From NCBI RefSeq assembly GCF_003149745.1, contig NZ_QGEG01000002.1, positions 124,001 to 188,000 of the forward strand: a DNA stretch of 64,000 nucleotides, written 5' to 3'. Within the stretch, counting starts at the first letter, position 1. Each line of letters opens with the position of its first letter. Shown piece by piece: positions 1 to 8,830 of this stretch. The notes below the pieces were generated by a model. That model saw only the letters and a program-made list of their open reading frames with translations, did not search any database and had not been told where the DNA came from. The stretch is from Flagellimonas aquimarina. Lineage in GTDB: Bacteria; Bacteroidota; Bacteroidia; Flavobacteriales; Flavobacteriaceae. Both the position numbers and the translations under genes were made by a program.

Positions 1-756
1 TTCTTCTGGGTTTTAGAAGGAATAGTGCCACTTTTTAGTGTTAAGTATAAAAAATGGCGTCATTCCATTCCTAATTTTTTCTTTACGCTCACAACCATAA
101 TTATCAACTTTCCACTAGCATTTTTATTATTGAAAACATCGGATTGGACGGTAGAAAACCAATTTGGGATTATTAATTGGTTGCCAGAAATGCCTCTGTG
201 GCTGTATGTTGTTCTAGGCGTTATGCTTCTTGATCTAATTGGAGCATATACTGCGCATTTGGTTGAACATAAGGTAAAACCCCTTTGGATGGTTCATTTG
301 GTGCATCATTCCGATCATAATGTGGACACTACCACTGCGAACAGACATCATCCATTGGAGAGTTTAATTAGGTATACTTTTACTTTAATAGGTGTTTTCA
401 TTGTTGGTGCCCCTATTGGTGTCATTATGCTATATCAAAGTTTATCGGTTGTTCTTTCTCAATTTAATCATGCGAACATACGTTTGCCCAAGAAAGTTGA
501 CAATGCAATAAGTTGGTTTATTGTGAGTCCAGATATGCATAAAGTGCATCACCATTACAAATTGCCTTATACAGACTCAAATTATGGCAATATTTTTTCT
601 ATTTGGGACAGGCTATTTGGAACCTTTATGAGGATGGATGTAAATTCAATTGTTTACGGAGTGGATACCTTTCCTGATGAAAAAGAGAATAGTAGTATAA
701 TGGGGTTGCTTAAACAACCTTTTCATAAATACAAAAGACCTACCACAGAAAACTAA
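1..756 (+). CDS. Sterol desaturase / fatty acid hydroxylase family membrane protein (5' end outside window)
   Basis: The reading frame is open from the first base of the window, so the true start lies upstream; the GTG at 25 is probably internal. The visible part has hydrophobic segments near its start, around residues 50-70, and around 110-130. It carries the histidine clusters of the non-haem di-iron fatty acid hydroxylase superfamily: HLVEH, HLVHHSDH, NRHH and HKVHHH. Family members hydroxylate or desaturate lipids or carotenoid-like substrates at the membrane; the substrate here cannot be read from sequence. The stop codon overlaps the stop of the convergent NamZ-type gene by four bases. 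Confidence 0.9.
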   Translation, partial: FFWVLEGIVPLFSVKYKKWRHSIPNFFFTLTTIIINFPLAFLLLKTSDWTVENQFGIINWLPEMPLWLYVVLGVMLLDLIGAYTAHLVEHKVKPLWMVHLVHHSDHNVDTTTANRHHPLESLIRYTFTLIGVFIVGAPIGVIMLYQSLSVVLSQFNHANIRLPKKVDNAISWFIVSPDMHKVHHHYKLPYTDSNYGNIFSIWDRLFGTFMRMDVNSIVYGVDTFPDEKENSSIMGLLKQPFHKYKRPTTEN

Positions 757-1979
757 TCGTAGATCAAATACTTTTGCCTTATTTTTTTAAAAGCATCCAA
801 ATCTTGTTTCCAACTTGCTTTTATTTCTGATTCTGATTGTCCCTCTTCAATTTGTTTTTGCAATTCTGGCGTTCCCGCATGTTTGGTAAAAGATGCGGTA
901 ATAAAGAACTTCGACCTGTCCAAGGTGTTTTGGTAGGCATCGAGCAACCATTGTAAAGAAACCGATTCCATTCGTTCAGATTGGGATAAATCTCTTCCAA
1001 AGGAAGTTTTACCTTGTTCTTTTGGGTGTTTGGACCCAAAATTAGGTTTAGGCACATAGCTAAAATCATATTGCACACTATCTAAAAAAGATGCTCCATA
1101 CCGCTGAAACTGAAACTCAGTTCCACGCCCAGCATTAACATTGGTGCCTTCAAAAAGGCCCAAGCTGGGATAAAGATTGATAGATACATCATTTGGGAGG
1201 TTAGGGGAAGGTCTGATGGGAACATGATACTCAGAATGATGCTTGTAATTTTTAAGTGGAACAACGGTCAAAGCAACAGTTGTATCTCCTTTTAGCCATC
1301 CTTCAGCATTGATCATTCGTGCATATTCACCAATTGTCATACCGTATACCAACGGAATTGTTGTCATGCCCAAAAAACCAGTATGTTCCTTTTTCATTGT
1401 TGGGCCATCAATGTAGTGACCATTAGGATTTGGTCTGTCCAAAACAACAATGGGAATGTTACTTTCAGCACAGGCTTCCATCACTAATTGTAATGTGGCT
1501 ATATAGGTGTAAAATCGCACTCCAACATCCTGAATATCAAAAATCACAAGATCAAGCCCTTCCAATTGCTCTTTTGAAGGTTTCTTGTTTTTGCCATATA
1601 AAGATATAATGGGTAAGCCTGTTTTGGTATCCAAACCGTCCTTGACCAATTCTCCTGCATCTGCCTTCCCCCTGAACCCATGCTCTGGAGCAAAGACTTT
1701 CTTGACACCAACTTTTAACGAGATCAAGGAATCTACCAAGTGTGTGTGTCCATTTTCTTTAAAAACAACACTGGTTTGGTTAGCGACCACCCCAATGACT
1801 TTGTTTTTGAGTAATGGGAGGTATTCTTCTGTTCTATTGGCAGCAACACTAATTTTTGATATAGAATCTGTTTCTACGCTAACAGTGGTGAGCTTACTTT
1901 CTTTTTCCTGTCCCTTACATGAAGAAAACAGCAAAACCAACAATAAAACTGTACTTTTGAAAATAGATAAAATGGGCAT
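753..1979 (-). CDS. namZ: DUF1343 / NamZ-type exo-beta-N-acetylmuramidase lipoprotein
   Basis: 408 residues. The N-terminus is a lipoprotein signal with LLFSSC and predicted lipid Cys21, so it should sit in the periplasm or outer membrane. The body matches the DUF1343 family: KVIGVVANQTS near residues 60-70, APEHGFRG, DIQDVGVRFYTY and VLDRPNPNG. Characterised NamZ enzymes of this family release terminal N-acetylmuramic acid from peptidoglycan fragments during cell-wall recycling; that role is inferred from family. The start lies only four bases from the start of the divergent permease gene, so its promoter must lie inside that neighbour. Confidence 0.9.
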   Translation of the reverse strand: MPILSIFKSTVLLLVLLFSSCKGQEKESKLTTVSVETDSISKISVAANRTEEYLPLLKNKVIGVVANQTSVVFKENGHTHLVDSLISLKVGVKKVFAPEHGFRGKADAGELVKDGLDTKTGLPIISLYGKNKKPSKEQLEGLDLVIFDIQDVGVRFYTYIATLQLVMEACAESNIPIVVLDRPNPNGHYIDGPTMKKEHTGFLGMTTIPLVYGMTIGEYARMINAEGWLKGDTTVALTVVPLKNYKHHSEYHVPIRPSPNLPNDVSINLYPSLGLFEGTNVNAGRGTEFQFQRYGASFLDSVQYDFSYVPKPNFGSKHPKEQGKTSFGRDLSQSERMESVSLQWLLDAYQNTLDRSKFFITASFTKHAGTPELQKQIEEGQSESEIKASWKQDLDAFKKIRQKYLIYD

Positions 1980-1982
1980 TCG

Positions 1983-3224
1983 TTGAATTTAGAATTGTTT
2001 ATAGCCAAGCGCCTGATTACAGGGAAGGAGCATAAAATTAGCATTTCCGCCCCTATAATAAAAATTGCCATAGCAGCCATTGCCATTGGCGTAGTAATGA
2101 TGCTTATTGCAATTGCTACCGGGGTTGGGCTAAAACATAAAATTAGAGAAAAGGTGGCTGCCTTTAATGGCCATATTCAAATTTCAAATTACGACAATAA
2201 TACCTCCGAAGTTTCTGTAGATCCAGTTCCATTGGAGCAGGATTTTTATCCAGAATTTAAAGATGTTGAAGGGGTTTCTCATGTGCAAGCGGTAGCTACA
2301 AAAGGTGGGATTATACGCACCGAGGACACTTTTGAAGGGATGTTGGCCAAAGGAGTGGGCCAAGATTACAATTGGGCCGTTTTTGAAGAATACATAGTTG
2401 ATGGGAAATTGCCGGATTACTCGGGAAAACTCAATGATGAGGTGTTGATTTCAAGGATGATGGCAAATCGATTACAGTTAAAAGTTGATGATTCTTTTTT
2501 CTCATTTTTTCTAAAAGACGGAGATGCCTCCAAAGTCCCCAATAATAGAAAGTTTAAAATCACCGGAATTTATGATAGTGGTTTTGAGGAGTTTGATGCT
2601 ACCTATGTTTTTGTAGATATTCGTCATATACAGCGAATGAATAAATGGGCATCCAATGAAGTTGGAAACTTTGAAGTGTTTATAGAAGATTTTGACCAAC
2701 TTGAGGAGAAGAGCAATGAAATTTATAGCAAAACATTGTCCAGCCTAGATACCCAAAATATTAAAACCAAATACTTTAGGATATTTGAATGGATCAGTCT
2801 GTTCGATTTTAATATTGCACTTATCATAGGAATAATGATTATTGTTGGGGGGATAAACATGATTACAGCTTTATTGGTGCTTATTTTGGAACGGACTCAA
2901 ATGATAGGGGTCTTAAAAGCTTTAGGTTCTGAGAATTGGAGCATCCGAAAGGTATTTTTGTACAATGCCACTTATTTAATAGCAATAGGGCTGTTATGGG
3001 GCAATGGCATTGGTTTAACACTGCTTTACCTTCAAGATAAATTCCGATTGTTTAAATTTCCCAATCCTGAGGAATATTATATCGAATATATTCCAGTGCA
3101 TATTGATATTTCTACGGTTCTGCTGTTAAACCTTGGGGTAATGCTACTTTGCTTGGTTATGCTTTTGGTGCCATCCTACATTATCACAAAAATAACCCCT
3201 GTCAAAGCAATTAAATTTGAATAA
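1983..3224 (+). CDS. ABC transporter permease, LolC/LolE-FtsX type
   Basis: 413 residues from a TTG start, the only reasonable choice because an in-frame stop lies at 1968-1970. Transmembrane segments are seen at about residues 23-47, 276-305, 322-345 and 374-402, with a roughly 220-residue periplasmic domain after the first. This is the MacB-periplasmic plus FtsX arrangement. The N-terminal FIAKRL and the ALGSENWSIRKVF segment after the second membrane helix fit permeases that release lipoproteins from the inner membrane (LolC/E family). The ATPase partner is not adjacent, as is common in Bacteroidota. The substrate assignment is by family only. Confidence 0.85.
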   Translation: MNLELFIAKRLITGKEHKISISAPIIKIAIAAIAIGVVMMLIAIATGVGLKHKIREKVAAFNGHIQISNYDNNTSEVSVDPVPLEQDFYPEFKDVEGVSHVQAVATKGGIIRTEDTFEGMLAKGVGQDYNWAVFEEYIVDGKLPDYSGKLNDEVLISRMMANRLQLKVDDSFFSFFLKDGDASKVPNNRKFKITGIYDSGFEEFDATYVFVDIRHIQRMNKWASNEVGNFEVFIEDFDQLEEKSNEIYSKTLSSLDTQNIKTKYFRIFEWISLFDFNIALIIGIMIIVGGINMITALLVLILERTQMIGVLKALGSENWSIRKVFLYNATYLIAIGLLWGNGIGLTLLYLQDKFRLFKFPNPEEYYIEYIPVHIDISTVLLLNLGVMLLCLVMLLVPSYIITKITPVKAIKFE

Positions 3225-3260
3225 CAGACCTTGGTTTTGGTGTTCTTTTTTTGGATTTTA

Positions 3261-3294
3261 TTGACATTGTCACCAACTCAAAAAACTATCTTTG
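3261..3294 (+). promoter_or_regulatory. Bacteroidota-type promoter of the cysteine/cystathionine synthase gene
   Basis: TATCTTTG at 3287-3294 is an exact TAnnTTTG element. TTG triplets at 3261 (spacer 23) and 3267 (spacer 17) can serve as the -33 element. The predicted transcript start is about 3300, a few bases before the ATG at 3303, so the mRNA may be nearly leaderless. The promoter overlaps the start of an alternative longer reading frame (3231), which supports the shorter protein. Confidence 0.6.
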
Positions 3295-3302
3295 CGAGCA
3301 CT

Positions 3303-4283
3303 ATGGAATATGCAAATAACATTCTTGAAACCATTGGAAATACGCCATTGGTAAAACTAAATAAATTAACGGCCGATCTTCCTTGTATGGTCTTGGCCAA
3401 GTATGAAACTTTTAATCCAGGGAATTCCGTCAAGGACAGAATGGCACTTCAAATGATTGAAGATGCGGAGGCTTCTGGAATTTTAAAACCAGGTGGTACC
3501 ATAATAGAGGGTACTTCAGGAAATACAGGAATGGGATTGGCGCTGGCAGCAGTTGTCAAAGGATATAAAATGATATGCGTTATCAGCGATAAGCAATCAA
3601 AGGAGAAGGTAGACATTCTTAAGGCCGTAGGTAGTGAAGTACATGTTTGCCCAACGGATGTAGCACCAGATGATCCAAGAAGCTATTATTCAACAGCTAG
3701 ACGTTTATCCACAGAAATTCCAAATTCATGGTACGTAAACCAATATGATAATCCAAGTAATGCCAAAGCGCATTACTTGAGTACAGGACCGGAAATTTGG
3801 AAACAAACTGGGGGTAAAGTGACCCATTTTGTGGTTGGGGTAGGCACTGGAGGAACGGTTTCGGGTGTAGGCAAATATCTTAAAGAACAAAATCCCAATA
3901 TCAAAGTATGGGGTATAGACACTTATGGCTCTGTATTCAAAAAATATCACGAGACAGGTATTTTTGACGAAAAGGAAATCTATCCATATGTAACGGAGGG
4001 GATAGGAGAAGACATTTTACCAAAAAACGTAGATTTTGATATTATTGATGGATTTACCAAGGTAACAGATAAAGATGCTGCCGTTTATACGCAACGCTTG
4101 GCAAAGGAAGAAGGGATGTTTTTGGGGAATTCGGCAGGAGCCGCCATTAAAGGATTGTTACAGCTAAAAGATCATTTTTCCAAAGATGATGTGGTTGTAG
4201 TATTGTTCCATGATCATGGTAGTCGTTATGTGGGTAAGATGTTCAATGATGATTGGATGCGCGAGAAAGGATATATAGACTAA
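3303..4283 (+). CDS. PLP-dependent cysteine synthase / cystathionine beta-synthase core enzyme
   Basis: 326 residues of the fold-type II PLP family. IGNTPLVKLN is near residue 11, NPGNSVKDRMA has the PLP lysine at Lys44, and EGTSGNTGMGLA is the substrate loop. GVGTGGTVSGVG is the phosphate-binding loop and GNSAGAA lies near the C-terminus. No C-terminal CBS domains are present. The sequence looks closer to cystathionine beta-synthase cores than to CysK, but the reaction (O-acetylserine or serine as acceptor) cannot be settled here. A longer frame from 3231 exists, but ATG 3303 is preferred because a promoter lies at 3261-3294 and homology begins there. Confidence 0.9.
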   Translation: MEYANNILETIGNTPLVKLNKLTADLPCMVLAKYETFNPGNSVKDRMALQMIEDAEASGILKPGGTIIEGTSGNTGMGLALAAVVKGYKMICVISDKQSKEKVDILKAVGSEVHVCPTDVAPDDPRSYYSTARRLSTEIPNSWYVNQYDNPSNAKAHYLSTGPEIWKQTGGKVTHFVVGVGTGGTVSGVGKYLKEQNPNIKVWGIDTYGSVFKKYHETGIFDEKEIYPYVTEGIGEDILPKNVDFDIIDGFTKVTDKDAAVYTQRLAKEEGMFLGNSAGAAIKGLLQLKDHFSKDDVVVVLFHDHGSRYVGKMFNDDWMREKGYID

Positions 4284-4316
4284 ATTTTCTTTAAATTAGA
4301 ATCAAAATCAGCCAAT

Positions 4317-5615
4317 ATGCAAAGTAAAAACTTTTTTATTGCCTTAAGTTTTTTAGTTTCAATTTCACTAACTGCCCAAAGACTTTCCAGAACGGAAAAG
4401 AAGATTATTGCTTCAGTAGAAAAGAGTAATCCAGACGCTATTTCTTTTTTAGAAAAAGTGGTCAACATAAATAGTGGCACCTTAAATTCCAAAGGAGTAA
4501 AAGAAGTGGGTATGGTTTTTAAAGATGCCTTTGAAGGAATCAATTTTCAAACAAATTGGATTGAAATGCCAGATGGAATGAACCGTGCTGGTCATTTGTT
4601 TGCTGAGACTTCTGGCAACAAAGGAAAAAAACTGTTGCTCATTGGACATTTAGATACTGTTTTTGAAGAAGACAGTCCTTTCCAAGAATTTAAATTGGTC
4701 AATGACAGTATTGCCCATGCGCCGGGAGGAAATGACATGAAGGGCGGGGATGTTATTGTACTTTATGCCCTAAAGGCATTACATGATAATGGGTTACTGA
4801 AAAATGCACAAATTATAGTTGCATTTACTGGAGATGAGGAAAGTACAGGTAAACCTTTGACCGTTAGCAGAAAAGATTTGGTCGAGGCTGCAAAGAAGAG
4901 CGATATTGCCTTAGGTTTTGAAACTTCTACAGGATTCAACTATGCAACTGTGGCTAGGAGAGGGTCTTCTGGTTGGGCAGTGGAAGTTGAGGGAAAAAGA
5001 GCCCACTCCTCTGGTATTTTTAGCGAACGTACCGGAGCAGGTGCCATATTCGAGATGTCACGTATTCTTCATCAATTTTATACAGATGTAAAAGGGGAAG
5101 ATCTATTGACTTTCAATCCAGGTACATTGTTGGGCGGTACATTTGTAAATTTTGACAAGACTACCAGTAAGGGAGACGTTTTTGGAAAAAGCAATGTTGT
5201 TGCGCAAACAGCAATGGTTAGGGGAGGATTACGTTTTATTTCCGAAGAGCAAAAAGAAAGAGCTAGGACAAAAATGAGGGAGATTGTGTCCAATAACCTC
5301 CCGAAGACCTCCGCAAAAGTTACGTTTACGGATAGTTATCCTGCAATGAAACCAACGGAAGGAAACAAGGCGCTCTTAAATCTTTTAAATGATGTGAGTT
5401 TAGATTTAGATCAGGGTGAAGTTTTGGCGTATGACCCTGGCAGAAGGGGAGCTGCCGATGTATCTTTTGTTGCTGAATATGTAGATTGTTTAGATGGACT
5501 TGGTACAATGGGTTCCGGGGCACATACCCCAGAAGAAACCGTTAATCTTAATACCATTGAGGCGTTAACCAAACGTACCGCAATATTGATTTATAGATTG
5601 ATTAATACCAAATAA
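4317..5615 (+). CDS. Secreted M20 family metallopeptidase (carboxypeptidase G2-like)
   Basis: 432 residues with a type I signal peptide ending near SLTAQ (residue 21). The zinc-site motifs of M20 peptidases are visible: GHLDT (His111, Asp113), GGNDMKGG (Asp140), GDEEST (Glu174/Glu175) and GFETSTG (Glu202). The dimerisation insert lies in the middle, and a final metal histidine sits in GSGAHTPEE. It should act in the periplasm as an exopeptidase or deacylase on amino acid conjugates. The next gene starts on the last base of its stop codon (TAATG), so the two are probably translationally coupled. Confidence 0.88.
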   Translation: MQSKNFFIALSFLVSISLTAQRLSRTEKKIIASVEKSNPDAISFLEKVVNINSGTLNSKGVKEVGMVFKDAFEGINFQTNWIEMPDGMNRAGHLFAETSGNKGKKLLLIGHLDTVFEEDSPFQEFKLVNDSIAHAPGGNDMKGGDVIVLYALKALHDNGLLKNAQIIVAFTGDEESTGKPLTVSRKDLVEAAKKSDIALGFETSTGFNYATVARRGSSGWAVEVEGKRAHSSGIFSERTGAGAIFEMSRILHQFYTDVKGEDLLTFNPGTLLGGTFVNFDKTTSKGDVFGKSNVVAQTAMVRGGLRFISEEQKERARTKMREIVSNNLPKTSAKVTFTDSYPAMKPTEGNKALLNLLNDVSLDLDQGEVLAYDPGRRGAADVSFVAEYVDCLDGLGTMGSGAHTPEETVNLNTIEALTKRTAILIYRLINTK

Positions 5616-6391
5616 TGGTGCAGCTCAAAAAAAGAAATTGCACCGTTGGGATTGATAAAGGAGAGCTGGTAAGCTTTATATCAGAAAACCATGAGTTCGT
5701 CCACCAAAAAGGTAGCCCTGGTTGGAGAAGTTCTGATACTGAAATGTTCCCCATTATTGGACCATTGAACGAAGCCGACTTTAGAGTACAGGTGCCAAGA
5801 GGTAGCGGAGCAATTCAAGACCAGCACGGATTGTTGAGAGAATTGAAATATGAGTTAATCTCTCAAACCGAAACAGCAGCCATCTTCAAAAAGGAATATA
5901 TAGCAGGAACAAGGGTGAAAAACTCCAAATTCCCTGAAAAATCCAATAAAGAATGGCTGTTTTGGCCATATACATTTACTTTTAAAAAGTCTTTTGAGCT
6001 AAAAGAGGGCAATTTGGAAATTAGTTTTACCATCTCTGGCGAGCGGGATATGCCTTTCATGCTAGGTTACCACCCGGCCTTCAAACTTTATACGGACAGT
6101 CCGGTCATAATCACTGATGAAGAAAAAATAAATTTGGATGAGGTTTTGGCAGTGGGCAGCAGAGCCTTACAAGTTGAAAATTGCAAATTTATTACACTAA
6201 AGGATAAAAAGGATATTACCATTAAAACTGAAGGTTTTGGACATTTTATGTGCTGGACAGAAGTAAGAAATATGGTTTGTATAGAGCCAATAACTTTTTA
6301 TCCCTATGCTGTTGCGCAAAGAGAATTACATACCGGTTTTGAGTATACAAAAGATATTGAAAGTATATTTAAGGTAAGTTTATTTGTGTGA
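5615..6391 (+). CDS. Aldose 1-epimerase (GalM/YihR-like) family protein
   Basis: 258 residues without a signal peptide. Family features are a galactose mutarotase-type beta fold with MLGYHPAFKLY (catalytic-type histidine in the middle), the early FPIIGPLN segment and a late CIEPITFYPYA segment carrying the acidic residue. It most resembles the uncharacterised LacX/YihR branch rather than classical GalM, so the sugar substrate is unknown. Its start codon overlaps the stop of the M20 peptidase gene by one base. Confidence 0.8.
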   Translation: MVQLKKRNCTVGIDKGELVSFISENHEFVHQKGSPGWRSSDTEMFPIIGPLNEADFRVQVPRGSGAIQDQHGLLRELKYELISQTETAAIFKKEYIAGTRVKNSKFPEKSNKEWLFWPYTFTFKKSFELKEGNLEISFTISGERDMPFMLGYHPAFKLYTDSPVIITDEEKINLDEVLAVGSRALQVENCKFITLKDKKDITIKTEGFGHFMCWTEVRNMVCIEPITFYPYAVAQRELHTGFEYTKDIESIFKVSLFV

Positions 6392-6494
6392 GGTTTCTCT
6401 TCCAAAAATAAATGTTAAGGAAATCACAATTTTTTTATATTCTTCATCGTTATATTAAGTATATTAGTGGAAGCAATTTTACGAAATACACTTA

Positions 6495-6677
6495 ATGTTC
6501 AGAAATTTTATTGAAAGGGTGGGAGTTATGAACTGCATCATGCTCCTGGTTGTGGTATCAATTATCATTGTTGCAGAAGTACTTTTCCTTCAAGGAAAAA
6601 AAATGGATGCTATTTTTATAGCATTTTGGGCACCGACCATTTTAGGTTTTATGAATTATTTGAAATACAAAAAATAA
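6495..6677 (+). CDS. Small two-helix membrane protein
   Basis: 60 residues with two hydrophobic stretches (about residues 14-33 and 38-55) and a basic C-terminus ending YLKYKK. No family recognised. It is followed, with a one-base TAATG overlap, by a second tiny membrane ORF, and the coupling makes it likelier that both are translated. The roughly 100 bases before it are very AT-rich and hold no other gene. Confidence 0.6.
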   Translation: MFRNFIERVGVMNCIMLLVVVSIIIVAEVLFLQGKKMDAIFIAFWAPTILGFMNYLKYKK

Positions 6678-6772
6678 TGGATTTTGTCTTAGGTTACTCC
6701 ATTGTAGTTGCAGTAATATTTCTTGCATGGGTGCTGTTTATAGTTCGTATGTACAAGAAGATTAAGGACTAA
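6677..6772 (+). CDS. 31-residue single-helix membrane peptide
   Basis: The ATG shares its first base with the TAA of the preceding 60-residue gene. It encodes 31 residues: a single transmembrane helix (about residues 7-24) and a positively charged tail (RMYKKIKD). The size and topology fit a small accessory subunit of an unknown complex. Support comes from the coupling, the clean helix plus cationic tail, and its ending just before the convergent nuclease gene. Function unknown. Confidence 0.5.
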   Translation: MDFVLGYSIVVAVIFLAWVLFIVRMYKKIKD

Positions 6773-6787
6773 CCTTATTTGCCCTCC

Positions 6788-8170
6788 CTACGTTTCAAAA
6801 ACGGTTTCCACTTTACCTACCTTTTCATTTTTCAATATGTAAGAATTGAGTATGCGCTCGGTTTCTATTGTGTTTTTCTGTGGAACGATAAAGGCTTCAA
6901 TATCTTCTATTGTGGAAATTTCCAATTCTTGATCAATAAACCCATATCCCCTATACATACCTTCGGTAATTAGAATAACCGCATGTTCATCTTCGTTTCT
7001 GCCTTTTTCCTTAATAATCGTTACCTCAGATTGCATTGCTTTTATTTTAGCCATGGCGGCTTCAACTTTTTTATTGTATTCAAGCACAGGTTCATTATCA
7101 CGACACACACCTTCACAAGAAGTTATCTCATGGTGGGAACAAGCCTCGTTAGTTTGTTGTAAATGACAATATTTTGGACAAAGTGCAAATGCTTTGCATA
7201 TTTCCTTTAAATATATTCTGCAATCTGTTTGGTTGTAAAATATTTTAAGTGGATTTGGAACTCCTTTTATGGCATTAAAGGCAAGGTGTAGTATTCCCTT
7301 TCTGTCTTCATATGCAAATATGGCGTACTGTTTTACGATTCGTTTTTGCGCTCTGTTATAAGGGGGGAAACGTTTTTTGATTTCGGCTGATTCCATGAGA
7401 AGCGCAACAAGTTCATTTCCTGAAAGTTCAAAATCGATATCTGCAGTTTCACTGCACATTTGGATCTCTTTGGTGCTCTTGTCATAAAAGTGGCTCAAAA
7501 CCCTTTTTTTAAGGTTGATCGCCTTGCCAACATATATAATATCACCTTTCTGATTTTTAAAATAATAAACACCGGGCTTTTGAGGAATCCCGTCAAAAAC
7601 AGATTTGGATAGATGTGGGGGCAAAGTGGCCTCTTGATTTCTTGAATTAAGAAATTTTTGAAATACAACCTCTGAATCTGGAGTATTGATTAGTTTTTGA
7701 AACAAAAGCACTGTAGCATGGGCATCTCCTCTGGCACGATGCCTATCTGTAAGCGGTATACTAATGGCAGAACAAAGTTTGCCCAGACTATAGGATTGCA
7801 GCCCAGGAATGAGTTTACGGGACAAACGGACTGTACAGAGTTTTTTCTTGGAAAAATCAACACCTATTTGCCTAAATTCTTCCTTGATCACACCATAGTC
7901 AAAGTTTACTGCGTGGGCAACAAAAATACTGCTCTTGGTAATCTCAAGAATTTTATCAGAAATGTCAGAAAAGGTTGGAGCATGTTGAACGAGCTGATCA
8001 TCTATGCCGGTTAAACCTGTAATAAATTGAGGTATAGGGCACAATGGATTTACAAGAGAAGTGAATTCATCAATAATCTGCTCCCCATCAAACTTAAAAA
8101 TGGCGATTTCTGTAATCTTGTTCCCTTTTATACCATTGCCAGTGGTTTCTATGTCTATGATGGTATACAA
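6788..8170 (-). CDS. DnaQ-type 3'-5' exonuclease fused to GIY-YIG (UvrC/Cho-like) nuclease
   Basis: 460 residues. Residues 1-165 form a DEDDh exonuclease domain: DIETTG (Asp6, Glu8), HAVNFDYG (His86, Asp91) and HRARGDAH (His144, Asp149). Residues about 195-280 form a GIY-YIG endonuclease domain, with GVYYF at 200-204, YVG at 213-215, a catalytic-type Arg near 223 and a Glu near 266. The C-terminal part has a cysteine cluster and lacks the UvrC RNase H-like half. Epsilon-GIY-YIG fusions of this kind are known in bacteria and are thought to act in DNA repair (Cho-like incision). All visible active-site residues are intact. Confidence 0.88.
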   Translation of the reverse strand: MYTIIDIETTGNGIKGNKITEIAIFKFDGEQIIDEFTSLVNPLCPIPQFITGLTGIDDQLVQHAPTFSDISDKILEITKSSIFVAHAVNFDYGVIKEEFRQIGVDFSKKKLCTVRLSRKLIPGLQSYSLGKLCSAISIPLTDRHRARGDAHATVLLFQKLINTPDSEVVFQKFLNSRNQEATLPPHLSKSVFDGIPQKPGVYYFKNQKGDIIYVGKAINLKKRVLSHFYDKSTKEIQMCSETADIDFELSGNELVALLMESAEIKKRFPPYNRAQKRIVKQYAIFAYEDRKGILHLAFNAIKGVPNPLKIFYNQTDCRIYLKEICKAFALCPKYCHLQQTNEACSHHEITSCEGVCRDNEPVLEYNKKVEAAMAKIKAMQSEVTIIKEKGRNEDEHAVILITEGMYRGYGFIDQELEISTIEDIEAFIVPQKNTIETERILNSYILKNEKVGKVETVFET

Positions 8171-8286
8171 ATCCGTAAAAACAATTAATAATTGAATTTA
8201 TGCATAAAGTAAAAGCCCACCAAATAGCAGAGTGGTTTTGGTATATATTAATACGGAACCTTAAGCCTTAAAATACTATGAAAGAA

Positions 8287-8421
8287 TTATAATAGTGTTT
8301 CTCTACCAATAACAGCCATAATAAAGAAAACTGTTATGGAGATGATCAAACAACTAATGGCCGCAGTTAGATTATCTGGAATGGAGAATTCTTTTTTAAT
8401 GTTGTTAAGTATTGTTTTCAT
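8287..8421 (-). CDS. 44-residue small membrane protein
   Basis: Start ATG at 8421, stop at 8287. The peptide has a charged N-terminal third (MKTILNNIKKEF), then one hydrophobic helix of about 20 residues (about 20-38), and a short polar tail. It lies alone in a gap on the same strand as the flanking genes. Its only support is a clean ORF with a plausible membrane helix; no homologue is recognised. Confidence 0.45.
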   Translation of the reverse strand: MKTILNNIKKEFSIPDNLTAAISCLIISITVFFIMAVIGRETLL

Positions 8422-8830
8422 TGGGATTTATTTTTAACAAAGTTGGGAAAGACCCAAGATTTTGTCATAAAGGAATCGACCAAGGAATGGAAGAGCGGAT
8501 AAAGGGTAGAGGAAGCTGGTTTTACCGAATAATTGAACCTTTCAACCATTTTTCTGGTTTAAAAAGTGCAATCGTGAGTTAGTGAACCAAGGAGTATCCT
8601 AATTCTTATTGTTTTTTAATAGAAAAGATGTTGTTCCCCTGATTGGGTAAATCTTCGTTCAATCATTTAATGAACATGCCAGTGATAATACTTTTAAAAA
8701 GAATAATTTGATACTATTTCTATACATTGGCGTGCATTTTTCAATAAAGAGCCAGTAGCATACTTTACAAGTTGTACTGGCTCATACTGCCTAATAAACT
8801 AACTCAACACTTATTGTTATAAGTTTATTT
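8422..8830. other. Non-coding gap between small ORF and beta-barrel gene
   Basis: About 400 AT-rich bases. I find no convincing ORF or RNA gene. The only structured element is the hairpin at 8749-8783, listed separately as the terminator of the beta-barrel gene. Confidence 0.5.
8749..8783 (-). terminator. Rho-independent terminator of the beta-barrel gene
   Basis: A perfect 9-bp stem (GAGCCAGTA at 8749-8757 with TACTGGCTC at 8775-8783) and a 17-base loop, 48 bases past the minus-strand stop at 8831. Reading on the minus strand, the stem is followed by a T-rich stretch. Confidence 0.6.
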
